The translations under genes were made by a program, and so were the position numbers. The notes below the pieces were generated by a model. The model was not told the DNA's origin and made no database searches. It saw only the letters and a program-made list of their open reading frames with translations. Below are positions 37,301 to 48,300 of a DNA stretch of 64,000 bases, one piece after another. The DNA is from Stieleria maiorica (GTDB taxonomy: Bacteria; Planctomycetota; Planctomycetia; Pirellulales; Pirellulaceae), in the NCBI RefSeq assembly GCF_008035925.1, contig NZ_CP036264.1:643774-707773 (forward strand). Reading direction: 5' to 3'. Position 1 is the stretch's first letter, and each line of letters starts with the position of its first letter.

Positions 37301-40300
37301 CATCACCGACGTGAACGCCGGCGCGGTCGAAGGCATCGCGTTGGTCGCGACGGACGATGGAAACGGCAGCTGGCAATTCTCGCTCGACGGCGGCACCAAT
37401 TGGTCGTCTGTCCCGAGCGTGTCCGACACTTCGGCGCTGTTGCTTCGTGACAGCGACCTGCTCCGCTTCGTCCCTGACCAGGAAAACGGAACCGCGCCGA
37501 GTATCACGTTTCGCGCCTGGGACCAGGCAAGCGGAACCGCCGGGACCACCGTCGACGCGTCCGAGAACGGCGGTGCGACACCTTTCAGTACGGCTACCGA
37601 AGTCGCCTCGATGACGGTCACCGATGTGAACGACGCGCCGGAGTTGGATGTGACCGAAAGTCCGCAATTGGACGGCCAGTACGAAGACGCTCCGGCGCCG
37701 GCCGGAGCCGTCGGGACCTTGATCACTTCGCTGGTCGATTTTGATTCTCCCTCAGGTCAAGTCGACAACGTCTCCGACGTCGACATCGGGGCGGTGCTGG
37801 GGATTGCGGTGACGGCCGCCGACACGACCAACGGCACCTGGTTCTATTCGATCGACGACGGGGCAAACTGGTACGCACTGGGTGCAGTCAGCGATGGCTC
37901 GGCACGCTTGCTGGCCGCCGATGCCAACACCCGACTGTATTTTCAGCCGACACCCGATTTTAACGGCCAGATCGCTTCGGCCATCACGTTCCGCGCCTGG
38001 GACCAGACCTCCGGAGTCAACGGATCCTTGGCCGACACCACGGTCAACGGAACCACCACCGCCTTCTCGACCGACAGCGACACGGCGTCACTGTTGGTCA
38101 ACGACGCCCCGGTTCTGGACAACTCGGGATCGATGACGCTGAGCACGATCAACGAGGACCAGGTTGCAAACACGGGTGATACCGTCGCGTCCATCATCGC
38201 CAGTGCCGGTGGCGACCGCATTACCGATGTCAATTTCGGCCCGGTCGAAGGCATCGCGGTCACCGCCACCGACGACGGCAACGGTTACTGGCAATTCTCG
38301 ATCGACGGCGGATCGAGCTGGTCCGACGTCGCCTCGGTGTCGGACGCGTCGGCACTGCTGTTGCGGGAAACCGATCTGCTGCGGTTTGTTCCCGACGCCG
38401 AGAACGGCACGGCGCCGACGGTGACGTTCCGGGCTTGGGACCAAGCGACCGGAACCGAGGGCACGTACGTCGACACCTCCGTCAACGGTGCCACCACCCC
38501 GTACAGCGTCGCGACCGAAGTCGCTTCGATCACCGTGACGGATGTCAACGATGCGCCGGTGTTGGATAACAGCGGCACGATGACACTTTCGTCGATCACC
38601 GAGGACGAAGTCAACAATTCGGGCGACACGATCGCGTCGGTGTTGGCCAGCGCCGGCGGCGACCGCGTCAGCGACGTGGACATCGGGGCCGCCGAAGGCG
38701 TCGCGATCGCGACGCTGGCTAGCGGCAACGGCACTTGGGAGTACTCGACCGATGGCGGATCGTCCTGGTCGGGCGTGGGAGCGGTTTCCAACGCATCGGC
38801 GCTGTTGTTGCGCGCGACCGATCGGGTTCGGTTCGTCCCCGACGGCGAATCCGGCACGACGGCCAGCTTTGATTTCTATGCTTGGGACCAATCCAGCGGA
38901 TCGGCGGGCACCAAAGTCGATGTGTCGACGCGTGGCGGCACCACGGGGCTGAGCCTCGACGCCGAAACGGCCGGTGTCACCGTGAGCGATGTCAACGATG
39001 CGCCGGTCATCAGCACCTCTGCCGGCACGACGGCGTACAGCGAAAACGATGCCGCGGCGGTCGTGGATTCGCTGCTGACGTTGACCGATGTCGATTCGGT
39101 GGACTTTGCCACCGGACAATTGACCGCCTCGATTTCGACCAACGGGACGGCGAACGATCGATTGATCATCAAGCCCGGCGGCGCGATCACACTGCTGGGA
39201 ACCGGCGTGTACCACAGCGGCACACAGGTCGGGACGTTTAGCGGTGGCAGAGGCGCGACGCCTTTGGTGATCACGTTCAACAACAACGCCACGCAGCCGA
39301 TCGCCGAAGAAGTCGGGCGACAGATCAGCTACTTCAATGTTTCGGAGAATCCTTCGACCGCGGTCCGCGCCGTCGACTTCGTCGTGACCGACGGCGACGG
39401 TGGCACGAGCAACACGTCGCAGAAATCCTTGTCGGTGGCCGCCGTCGATGATGTCCCCTTCGCCGTGGACGACCACCACGGATTGAAGTTCGACGGAATC
39501 GACGACGCAGTGAACATGGGCGCCAGCACGACGTTGGAAGTCAGCGACTACCTGACGATGGAGGTACGGATCCGACCCGATGCCTATCCCGCGTCTTCCA
39601 GCGTGATTCTGAATAAGGAAGGCGAGTACGAAATCGGGATCACATCCAGCGGCAATCTGCGTTGGGCCGTGTCTAACACCAATCCCGGTTGGGCGTGGTA
39701 CGACACCGGGTACGTCGTTCCGCTGAACCAGTGGACTCATGTCGCCGTCGTGTACGACAACGGCACAATGAACACTTACGTCAACGGCAATCTGGTCGAC
39801 ACCTATTACGGATCGGGCAGCATCGGCGACGCCCATGCCACTTTGGATGACTTCACCGTCGGCGGACGCCAGAACAACCCGGCCGGACAGTACTTCAGCG
39901 GAGACATCGACGACGTGCGACTTTGGAACGTCGCCCGCACAGGAAACGAGATTCGCAGCGATTTCGATGCGGCGCTGACCGGAGCGGAACCGGGGTTGAT
40001 CGGTTACTGGAATTTTAATGATGGAACCGGCAGCGGCGCCGCCGACTTGTCCGCCAATGGCAACGCGGGATCGCTTGTCGACGGCGGCGGGGGTGCTGCC
40101 GGTCCGCAGTGGATCGGCTACCAGACCAACCAGGACGCGACGCTGGTCATCAACGTCGCCGATGGGGTCCTGGATAACGATCTTGACGGCGACAGCGATC
40201 CGCTGACCGTCACCGGTGTCAACGGCAGCGGGACGAACGTCGGTTCGGCGTTCACGCTGCCTTCGGGGGCTTTGTTGACCGTTGGTGCGGGCGGCGATTT

Positions 40301-42125
40301 CCAATACGACCCGAACGGTGTTTTTGATTATCTGGCGCCGGGGCAAACCGCGGTCGACACGTTCACCTACCTGATCGATGACGGCAACGGGGGCACGGAC
40401 ACCGCGACCGTCAACATCACGATCACGGCGCTCAACGATGCCCCGCTGGGGACGAATCTGGGCGCCGCAGAAACGTACACCGAAGACGCTCCGTTGGATT
40501 TGACGGACATCGTCGTCAGTGACATCGATGACACGGATTTGACCGTCACGTTGACGCTGTCCGATGCCGCTGCGGGGGCGCTCAGCACCGGGACGTCCGG
40601 GGCGGTCACGTCGACCTTCGCCGCGGGGGTTTGGTCCGCCAGCGGTGCGGTGGCCGACGTCAACGCGTTGCTGGCCGGCGTCGTTTTTTCACCGAGCGCC
40701 GACTATGCCAACGACTTCACGATCACGACCAGCGTGGATGACGGAGCGGCCGCACCGGTGACCGGTGTCAAAACGATGACTGCCACGCCGGTTAACGACG
40801 CCCCGGTCCTGACCACCGGCAGTTTGAACAACCTCACGGTCGCAGAGGATTCAGGATTCACTTCGCTCGGATTGGCTGCGGTCAACTATGGCCCCGGCGG
40901 CGGACCCGACGAGTCGTCTCAAACGCTGTTCTATCATGTCACCCAATTGCCCGATGCATCGTTCGGGCAAATCTATCTGACCGATGGCCTGACTGCCGTG
41001 ACGGCATCGACGTACACGTTGGCCGAAATCCAGGGAATGCAGTTCAAGCCCAGCGACGATGCCAACGGCGGGCCGGCGATCTTTTCCTTCCAGGTCGTCG
41101 ATGACGGCGGTGGCAACGACACGCTCTCTCAATCGATTCACTTGAATATCACGCCGGTTAACGATGCTCCGATTGCCCATTCGGACCATTACACACTGAT
41201 CGCGACGTCGACCTTCGCCTCAGAAACGTCGGGTGTGATTTTCAACGACAGCGACATCGACGGTGACACGCTGTCGACGATCCTGGTCACCGGACCGAAT
41301 CACGGAACGTTGTCGCTGCAGCCCGGTGGTGCGTTGATTTACACACCCGATGCGGGTTTCTTCGGACAAGATTCGTTTTTTTATTCCGTGACCGACGGCT
41401 CCTTGGTCAGCGGAACGGTCGAAGTGACCCTGGACGTGGTCGCCGTGCCGTCGTCACCGTTGCTTACCGAGGCGGCTTCTGAACCAGCGTCACAGTCGAC
41501 GCCTGAAACGACACTGGAGAGCGAATCCGTCGATAGCGACGATCCCTTGTCGCGAAACGAGGCGTCGCAAGAGTCGCAAAGCGGCGCGAGCGCCGCTGGC
41601 GGTGCCGCGGCGATCCCAACGGCACTGGATACCACCGGGAAGGAGCGAGACGGCAATGCGGGGCCAGATCGAGCAGGCGGTGCTGGCATCGGCCCGGCCA
41701 TGCCAGATGAATTGAACAGCGATTCGACCGCGCGACTGTTAAACGTATACGGGGTCTCGGATAACCACGTGTCTGCCAGAAATTCGTCTTCACTGGGAAT
41801 ATCCGAACTGGAACGGCTGCTTCAACAGGACATCCGGCAAGCCATCCTGTGGACGCAGTGGGACGATCTGGAACAGCAGCAGGAAACCCCGATCATGGTT
41901 TACGTCGGGGCGGCCGGCGCGGGGATGAGCGTGTTTTCGATCGGCTACGTGTTTTGGGCTCTCCGTGGCGGAGCGTTGATGACCGTTTTTGCGTCCAGTT
42001 TACCGGCATGGCGATTTATCGATCCGATCGCAATGCTGTCGGCCTACCGGAACGCCGCGGCGGCTCCGGATGAGGGCCTGGATGCGTTGATCGGGCAAGG
42101 GCACCGACGATCGCGCGGATCATAA
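34305..42125 (+). CDS. Giant DUF4347/beta-helix/cadherin-like surface protein, paralogue 2
   Basis: The frame can start at TTG 34299 or GTG 34305; both precede NHPNRVFDFYLLEERVLLNG, the same export motif as the neighbours with LLEER for LLEDR. The product is about 2606 residues. DUF4347 lies at about 86-249 (LEVVFVDDSVQDAEGLLDGL; VHLVSHGDRQGLQLG-like; LLLYGCDLAG). A beta-helix follows at 263-532 (VTNVNDTGAGSLHQAILDAN). A long middle holds alternating repeats with a 918-bp period (ASAGGDRITDV..G..EGIA; FRAWDQTSG). A LamG domain lies near 1725-1930 (LKFDGIDDAVNMGASTTLEV), then cadherin-like/CSPG-like domains, an acidic/Ser-rich linker and the shared C-terminal module (SVFSIGYVFWALRGGALMTV). The gap to the previous gene is about 230 bases with no visible terminator, so co-transcription is possible. 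Confidence 0.9.
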   Translation: MNHPNRVFDFYLLEERVLLNGDGLDSGEGMPHAETEILDAMIAQMAESDNAIATAPGPEPPSANRTVTDDDASPLTESHETLPVDPSRRLEVVFVDDSVQDAEGLLDGLRDQSATDTQWLVVRLSSSEDGISQITETLGGLSGVDAIHLVSHGDRQGLQLGDTRLDTETMSAYAGDIALWAGALDADADLLLYGCDLAGSDEGRALVDSIAALCDCDVAASDDVTGHQSRGGDWDLEYVAGTIETEIAFSTVSQQNWMGQLATFTVTNVNDTGAGSLHQAILDANASSGLDTIQFNIAGAGVHSIALTTALPTITDAVIIDGYTQSGSSVNTLTVGDDAVLNIQIDGSAAGTTFGINLGAGSDGSTIKGLVINQFELGGIRIASTGNSILGNFIGTDSSGMSDLGNLQDGIAVVANNNTIGSAAAADRNLIAGNDDDGIDIAAGVSGTVIQGNLIGTDATAIAGLANHDDGIVVAGDNNTIGGTGAGQGNVIGFNTDDGVHVDASGTGNAILGNSIDSNGGLGIDLGGDGVTANDGELTPTPDTDSGANDLQNFANLTAATPGASTTITGSLASTPGRSFRIEFFASASGDASGYGQGQRYLGFVNVTADGTGDASFNTTLATAVTAGEAISATATDLTTNATSEFSSNITAGNSAPVLDNTGTMTLNTINEDESSNSGHSVAWIVASAGGDRITDLGAGAQEGIAITATADGNGHWEYSTDGSSTWLAVGTVSDSSALLLRDTDLIRFVPNGHNATSASFDFRAWDQTSGAFGTKVDASTGGGSSAFSTAVETADISVTSVNDAPVLNSSADPEMDAVQENAPAPVGAVGTLITALVDDATPSGELDNVTDVDGGSVLGIAVTAVDSSNGSWFYSLDDGANWIAMGAVSDASARLLAADATTRVYFQPNPGFTGEVAGAMTFRAWDQTTGANGSLADTSTNGTTTAFSAATDTASQLVNNAPVLDDSGAMTLTTIDEDQIASTGDTLASIIASAGGDRITDVNAGAVEGIALVATDDGNGSWQFSLDGGTNWSSVPSVSDTSALLLRDSDLLRFVPDQENGTAPSITFRAWDQASGTAGTTVDASENGGATPFSTATEVASMTVTDVNDAPELDVTESPQLDGQYEDAPAPAGAVGTLITSLVDFDSPSGQVDNVSDVDIGAVLGIAVTAADTTNGTWFYSIDDGANWYALGAVSDGSARLLAADANTRLYFQPTPDFNGQIASAITFRAWDQTSGVNGSLADTTVNGTTTAFSTDSDTASLLVNDAPVLDNSGSMTLSTINEDQVANTGDTVASIIASAGGDRITDVNFGPVEGIAVTATDDGNGYWQFSIDGGSSWSDVASVSDASALLLRETDLLRFVPDAENGTAPTVTFRAWDQATGTEGTYVDTSVNGATTPYSVATEVASITVTDVNDAPVLDNSGTMTLSSITEDEVNNSGDTIASVLASAGGDRVSDVDIGAAEGVAIATLASGNGTWEYSTDGGSSWSGVGAVSNASALLLRATDRVRFVPDGESGTTASFDFYAWDQSSGSAGTKVDVSTRGGTTGLSLDAETAGVTVSDVNDAPVISTSAGTTAYSENDAAAVVDSLLTLTDVDSVDFATGQLTASISTNGTANDRLIIKPGGAITLLGTGVYHSGTQVGTFSGGRGATPLVITFNNNATQPIAEEVGRQISYFNVSENPSTAVRAVDFVVTDGDGGTSNTSQKSLSVAAVDDVPFAVDDHHGLKFDGIDDAVNMGASTTLEVSDYLTMEVRIRPDAYPASSSVILNKEGEYEIGITSSGNLRWAVSNTNPGWAWYDTGYVVPLNQWTHVAVVYDNGTMNTYVNGNLVDTYYGSGSIGDAHATLDDFTVGGRQNNPAGQYFSGDIDDVRLWNVARTGNEIRSDFDAALTGAEPGLIGYWNFNDGTGSGAADLSANGNAGSLVDGGGGAAGPQWIGYQTNQDATLVINVADGVLDNDLDGDSDPLTVTGVNGSGTNVGSAFTLPSGALLTVGAGGDFQYDPNGVFDYLAPGQTAVDTFTYLIDDGNGGTDTATVNITITALNDAPLGTNLGAAETYTEDAPLDLTDIVVSDIDDTDLTVTLTLSDAAAGALSTGTSGAVTSTFAAGVWSASGAVADVNALLAGVVFSPSADYANDFTITTSVDDGAAAPVTGVKTMTATPVNDAPVLTTGSLNNLTVAEDSGFTSLGLAAVNYGPGGGPDESSQTLFYHVTQLPDASFGQIYLTDGLTAVTASTYTLAEIQGMQFKPSDDANGGPAIFSFQVVDDGGGNDTLSQSIHLNITPVNDAPIAHSDHYTLIATSTFASETSGVIFNDSDIDGDTLSTILVTGPNHGTLSLQPGGALIYTPDAGFFGQDSFFYSVTDGSLVSGTVEVTLDVVAVPSSPLLTEAASEPASQSTPETTLESESVDSDDPLSRNEASQESQSGASAAGGAAAIPTALDTTGKERDGNAGPDRAGGAGIGPAMPDELNSDSTARLLNVYGVSDNHVSARNSSSLGISELERLLQQDIRQAILWTQWDDLEQQQETPIMVYVGAAGAGMSVFSIGYVFWALRGGALMTVFASSLPAWRFIDPIAMLSAYRNAAAAPDEGLDALIGQGHRRSRGS
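36270..38985 (+). repeat. 918-bp alternating supermodule in paralogue 2
   Basis: The APVLD..G.MTL segment recurs at 36270, 37188 and 38106, an exact 918-base (306-codon) period. Each full unit holds a type A domain (EDE..NSGD... ASAGGDRITDV ... FRAWDQ) and a type B domain (EDAPAPAGAVGTLITSLVD ... YFQP.P.F.G.....TFRAWDQ). A further type A copy begins near 38550 without an intervening type B. Confidence 0.8.
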
Positions 42126-42317
42126 CTGCGTTGACGTCATTGTCAGAACAACCACCACCATCCGTCCTGGCGATTGTCCGCCATTTTCAGTCCCCGTGTA
42201 CGCACTCCGTCGCACGGATTTGTGCGTGGCATAGGTTTGGATAGTGGACATCGGCAGAAACGGGGGGGCGGAAAAGTCGAGTTCACCGGGTTCAAAGCGT
42301 CAACTGGATCTCATACC

Positions 42318-45300
42318 TTGCCTGCACCACCCAACGACCGCGTGTTCGACTTCTACCTGCTGGAAGACCGGATTCTGCTCAGCGCAGACGGTTTCGACGC
42401 GGCAGATTCTGCGCCCCACGCGGATGTTGAGCTTCTCGATGCGATAATGGCCCAGTTGCTCGCATCGGATTCGGCCGCCAGTGCCGACCCGTTAATCGGA
42501 ATCGATCACTTCGATTCGAACGTAACAGACGATACGGCGGATTCGACCGGGCTGATCGAGCCCGCGGCGTACGATCCATCGCGCCGACTGGAAGTCGTCT
42601 TCGTCGATGCAGGAGTCGAAGATGCAGACGTACTGTTGGCCGGGCTGAGAGACAGTGCGGCCGACGGCACCCAATGGTCGATCGTGCGTCTATCCTCCGA
42701 CGAAGACGGCATTGCCCAGATCACGCGGGCGTTGGACCAGTTGTCCGGCGTCGATGCGGTCCATCTGCTCAGTCATGCCAGCGGCGAAGGGATTCAGCTG
42801 GGCAACACAAGATTGGACATGAACTCGGCGACGGCGCACGCCGGTTCGATCGCCCGTTGGGCAGGCGCGCTCGACGCGGATGCCGACCTTTTGATCTACG
42901 GTTGCGATCTGGCGTCATCCGATAGCGGGCGGGATTTGATCGAGACCTTGGCCGCGGTCTGCGACTGTGACGTCGCGGCAAGCGATGATTTGACGGGGCA
43001 TCAGACACTCGGCGGCGACTGGGAACTCGAGTATGCGGTGGGAACGATCGAAACCCAGATCGCGTTCGAATCGGACGCGACGCATTCCTGGCAGCACGTT
43101 TTTGCGACGGTAGATGTAACGTTCCAGGAGGGCGTTAACGGCTACACCGGGACGCAGGACACCGACTTCAACGGAGACTCTCCGAACTCCTCCTATGGCA
43201 ATGACGCTTCGATCGCCGTCGACGACGACCACAACAACGGGTTCGCGAGTGTCGGATTGCTCCGCTTCGACAGCATCTTCGGCAACGGCCCCGGGCAAAT
43301 CCCGCTGGGGTCGACCATCGTTTCGGCCAGTCTGACGATCAACGGCGTCGGTGCGGGAACAGCCGGTGGCACGTTGTCTCTTCACGAAATGTTGACCGCT
43401 TGGGACGAATCGTCGACCTACAACTCGCTCGGCAGCGGACTGCAGGCAGGCACCGAGTATGTCGCGGCGGCGGACGGTTCGATCACCGATCTTAGCAGTC
43501 TGGGCTTGTATACGATCACCGGGTTGGAAGACGCATTGCAAACCTGGTCCGACGGAGGCACCAACTACGGCTGGGCACTGTTCAACGACAACGCCAACGG
43601 ATTCGACTTTGATAGCTCCGAGGAAGCGAATGCTTCGCTGCGACCTGAATTGTCGATTCAGTACATCGCGCCGAACAGCGCCCCGGTTCTAACCGCATCA
43701 TCACCCAACGGGCTGTTTACCGAGAACGGTGCTCCCATTTATGACGCCTACGCGACAGTCACGGATTCAGATTCAGCCGACTTTGACGGCGGGGATCTCA
43801 CGGTCACGATTACGACCAACGCGACCGCCAATGACCGATTGGAAATTCGCAACGTCGGTACAGGCCCAGGTCAGATCAGCACATCCGGATCCAATGTCTA
43901 CTACGAAGGCAATTTGATCGGAACCTTCAGCGGCGGCGTGGGGACGACCGCGTTGACAGTCAACCTGAATGCCAACGCCGATGTCACCGCCGTCCAGGGA
44001 CTGGCCAGGGCGATCGCTTTCAACAATGTTTCGGAAAACCCCTCGACGGCGACACGAATCATCAGCGCCGTTCTTTCCGATGGCGACGGCGGAACCAGCG
44101 CCGCGTCGAACATCAACATGTACATCTCGGCCGTCAACGACGCCCCGGTCGCCGCCGATGACAACTACAGCGTCGACGAAGAGGTTGCGTTGAGTGTCGA
44201 CTGGTTCGACACGGCCTGGACCGCACGCCAGACCCTGACCTTCGACAACTCGGGACAGACGGAGGCGCTGACCGATTTCCCCGTCCTGGTCGTGCTGAAT
44301 TCCGGAAACATTGACTACGCAAAGACCCAGGATGACGGCGCGGACCTGAGGTTCTTCGACTCCGACGGCACGGCGCTGGCCTACGAAATCGAAGAGTGGA
44401 ACGAATCGGGCGATTCCTATGTCTGGGTCCGCGTCCCACAGATCGATGCCTCCTCGTCGTCTGATGGGATCACGATGTATTACGGCAATGCGTCGGCAAC
44501 CGCCGGCCAGGACCCGACGGCGGTTTGGAATGGCGACTACACCCTGGTCCATCACCTCCAAGAAACCTCGGGGACGCATCTCGATTCGACCAGCAACGGA
44601 CTCAGCGCGGTCAACACGGGTTCCGATCAAAACGCCACCGGACTCGTCTCCGGCGCCAACAACCTGGACGGGAACGATTATCTGACCGTCGCGCACGATG
44701 CTTCGCTGGACGTCGGCGGCGAGATCACGGTTTCCGCCCTGATTTACGCCAATGCCGGCGGGATGTCCGGCTGGGACTTGGTGCTCAACAAGGGCACGAC
44801 GGGTTCCAACCAGACCTACTTCTTCGGACTCAACGGCGATGAGGTCTCCTTCGGTCTTCGCAACGGTGCCGACTGGCCGGACGTGGAGTCCGCGGTCAAC
44901 CTGACGACTGAAACCTGGTACGCCATCGCGGCCACGTTTAATGATGCGACCGATGAAGTGAAGCTTTATGTGGACGGGGTCGAAGTCGCCACGGGAACGA
45001 TCACCCAGTCGATGGTCAACAACACCGATGACCTGACGATCGGAAACAGCCAGTACGGTGAGTACTTCGATGGCATCATCGATGAAGTGCGGATCTACAA
45101 CACCGTCCAGTCGGCCGATTGGATCGCCGCCCAAAGCTTGTCGATGAGAAACGACCTCGGCAGCGAATTCGTGTCCTTCGGCGGTGAACAATCGGTGCCC
45201 GCGACCGGTGGTGTTCTGGTGAATGACTCCGATGCCGACGGCGATGCAGTGACGGTGTCATTGGTCGCAGGGCCGTCAAACGCAGCCTCCTTCACGCTGC

Positions 45301-48300
45301 GCCCCGACGGAACCTTCAACTACACGCCCATCGGTGACTTCAGCGGTGTCGACACCTTCACCTACAAAACCAACGACGGCACCACCGACTCCAACGTGGC
45401 CACGGTGACCATCACGGTCAATCCGGTCAACGACGACCCGATCATCACTTCCGACGGGGGCGGTGCGTCGGCGGCAGTCAACGTGTTCGAGAACGGCGTG
45501 TACGTCTCCACCGTGACCGCCACCGATGCGGACCTGCCTGCCGACACGCTGACCTATTCCATCAGCGGCGGTCTCGATGCGGCGAAATTCACGATCGATT
45601 CAAGCACGGGCGTGTTGGAGTTTGTCTCGGCCTCCGACTTTGAATCCCCGACTGACAATGGCGGCGATAACGTCTACGACGTCATCGTCCAAGTCAGCGA
45701 CGGCACATCGACCGATTCCCAATCGATCGCCGTAACCGTCACCGATGTTGCCGACGGCGGACAATACCTCGACCTGTTTGATGCCGACGCCTACAACAAC
45801 AGCGACGGGACGCAAACCTGGAGCGACACCTGGGTGGATTCTGAAGACGGCAACGCCACGATCGGGTCCATCAAAGTCTCCGGCGGCGAACTCCGCGTCA
45901 TCGCAAACAACGTCAATGACAGCATCTACCGCCAAGTTGACCTGAGCACGGCGACCTCTGCCGCGTTGGACTTCTCATTTGACAACGACTTGACCGGTGA
46001 CCGTACCATCCTCGTCCAAGTCTCCGGCGACGGGGGGCTCAATTACGACACCTTGGCTACCCTGGACGCCGCCACCAATACCGGCACCGGAACGCTCTCG
46101 TTTGACATCAGCGCCTACACCGCCGCGGACACCCGCGTCCGCTTTATTGTCACGGCGATCGGCGGAGGCGGCCCGGGGGGCAATGTTCAGCTGGACAACG
46201 TCCAAATCAGCTACACTCCTAATTCGCCACCCACGATCACCAGTGACGGCGCGGGCGCCACCGCGTCGGTCAACGTGGCCGAAAACGGGACTGCCGTGAC
46301 CACCGTGACCGCAACGGATGGCGACGCACAAACGCTGACCTACAGCATCATCGGGGGCGCCGACTCAACCAAGTTCGCGATCGATCCCAACTCCGGCGCG
46401 CTGACGTTCGCCTCGGCACCGGATTTCGAGTCGCCCACCGACTCGGGCGGCAACAACGTGTATGACGTCACCGTCCAGGTCTCTGACGGGATTACGACAG
46501 ACACCCAAGCGGTCGCCGTGACCGTCACCGACGTCAATGAATCACCCAGCGTCGCGACCAACACAGGGGCGACCGTGCTGGAAGGCTCCACCGGCAACGC
46601 GATCACCACGGCGATGTTGAACGAAGGCGACGTCGACGATAGCGGCGCCGGGCTGACCTACACGATCACCGACGTCACCGACAACGGCACGATGTATCTG
46701 GCCGGTTTCGGCGCGTTGGGACTGAATGACACCTTCACCCAAGCCGACATCGATGCCGGCGACGTGACCTACGACCACGACGGCAGCGAAACGACCAGCG
46801 ACGCGTTCAGCTTTTCTCTGGCCGACGGGGGTGAAAACGGAGCGACCGCCGCCACGGGCACGTTCAACTTCACCGTCACCGCCGTCAATGATGCTCCGGC
46901 CGAAGCATCGATCGAGGGAGCGGCACTGGCCTACACGGAAAACGGTGGCCCGGTGGCGATCACGTCGACGTTGGCACTATCCGACAGCGACGACACGAAC
47001 CTGGAATCCGCCGTCGTTCAGATCACTGGCAATTACGCCAATGGCCAGGATGTGCTGACCTTCGTCGATCAGAACGGGATCAGCGGCGTTTGGAATGCGG
47101 GTAGCGGGACGCTGACCTTGACCGGAACGGCGACCGTCGCCCAGTACCAAGCGGCACTGCGGAGCATCACCTACACCAACACCAGCGACAACCCGTCCAC
47201 GGCCACTCGAACCGTCTCCTTTACCGTCAACGACGGCGACGTGGACTCCAACACGCAGACCCGCGACATCTCGATCGCCGCGACCAACGACGACCCGACC
47301 GGCACGGGGCTGCCGAGTGACATCACGGTCACTGAAGACGTCAGTAGCAACGTCGACCTGTCGGCGCTGAACCTGAGTGACGTCGACGCCAACAGCGGCA
47401 ACCTGACCGTCACGCTGTCCACTTCGACCGGGGGCAACTTGTCAGCCATTCCCGGCGGTGGCGTCACGGTGGGTGGCTCTGGCACGGGCACGTTGACTTT
47501 GACGGGGACGCTGTCCGACTTGAACACGTTCCTGGACGCTCCCGCCAACGTCCAGTATTTGCACGGCACCCCACACACCTTCGGCAACGACGCCGACACG
47601 ATTCAGGTCGTCATCAACGACGGCGGAAACACCGGATCCGGCGGCGGAACGGACCAAACCGTCGGCACCGTCAACGTCGACATCACCGCAGTTAACGACG
47701 AACAGGTCCTGGCGACCAACACGGGGGATACGGTTGCCGAGGGTTCCACCGGCAACACCGTGACCACCGCGATGTTGGAAACGACCGACGTCGACAACAC
47801 GGATTCACAACTGGTGTACACCGTCGACGCGGTGCCGACCAACGGAACGCTCTATCGAAACGGCGTGGCGTTGAACGTCAGTGACACATTCACACAAGCC
47901 GACATCGACGCCGGGTTGATCAGCTACGACCACGACGGCAGCGATACGGTCAGCGATTCATTCGACTTCACCGTCGATGACGGCGTGGGAACGACGACCA
48001 GCAGCACCTTCAACTGGACCGTGACGGCTGGCAACGACGCCCCGATCGAAGCATCGACCGAAGGCACGACGCTGGCCTACACCGAAAACGATGGCGCGGT
48101 GGCGATCACGTCGACGTTGGCACTATCCGACAGCGATGATACGAACCTGGAATCCGCCGTCGTTCAAATCACGGGCAATTACGCAAACGGGCAGGATGTT
48201 CTGACCTTTGTCGACCAAACCGGGATCAGCGGCGTTTGGAATGCGGGTAGCGGAACGCTGACCCTGACCGGAACGGCGACGGTCGCCCAGTACCAAGCGG

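Noticed and set aside
38088..40346. A 752-codon open frame on the minus strand inside paralogue 2
   Set aside because: Antisense shadow of the repetitive coding DNA; Arg/Gly/Val-rich, repeated in step with the plus-strand modules, with no domain recognised.
42174..42317. 48-residue N-terminal extension of paralogue 3
   Set aside because: The start context at 42318 matches paralogue 1 and puts the export motif at the same distance from the N-terminus in all three proteins.
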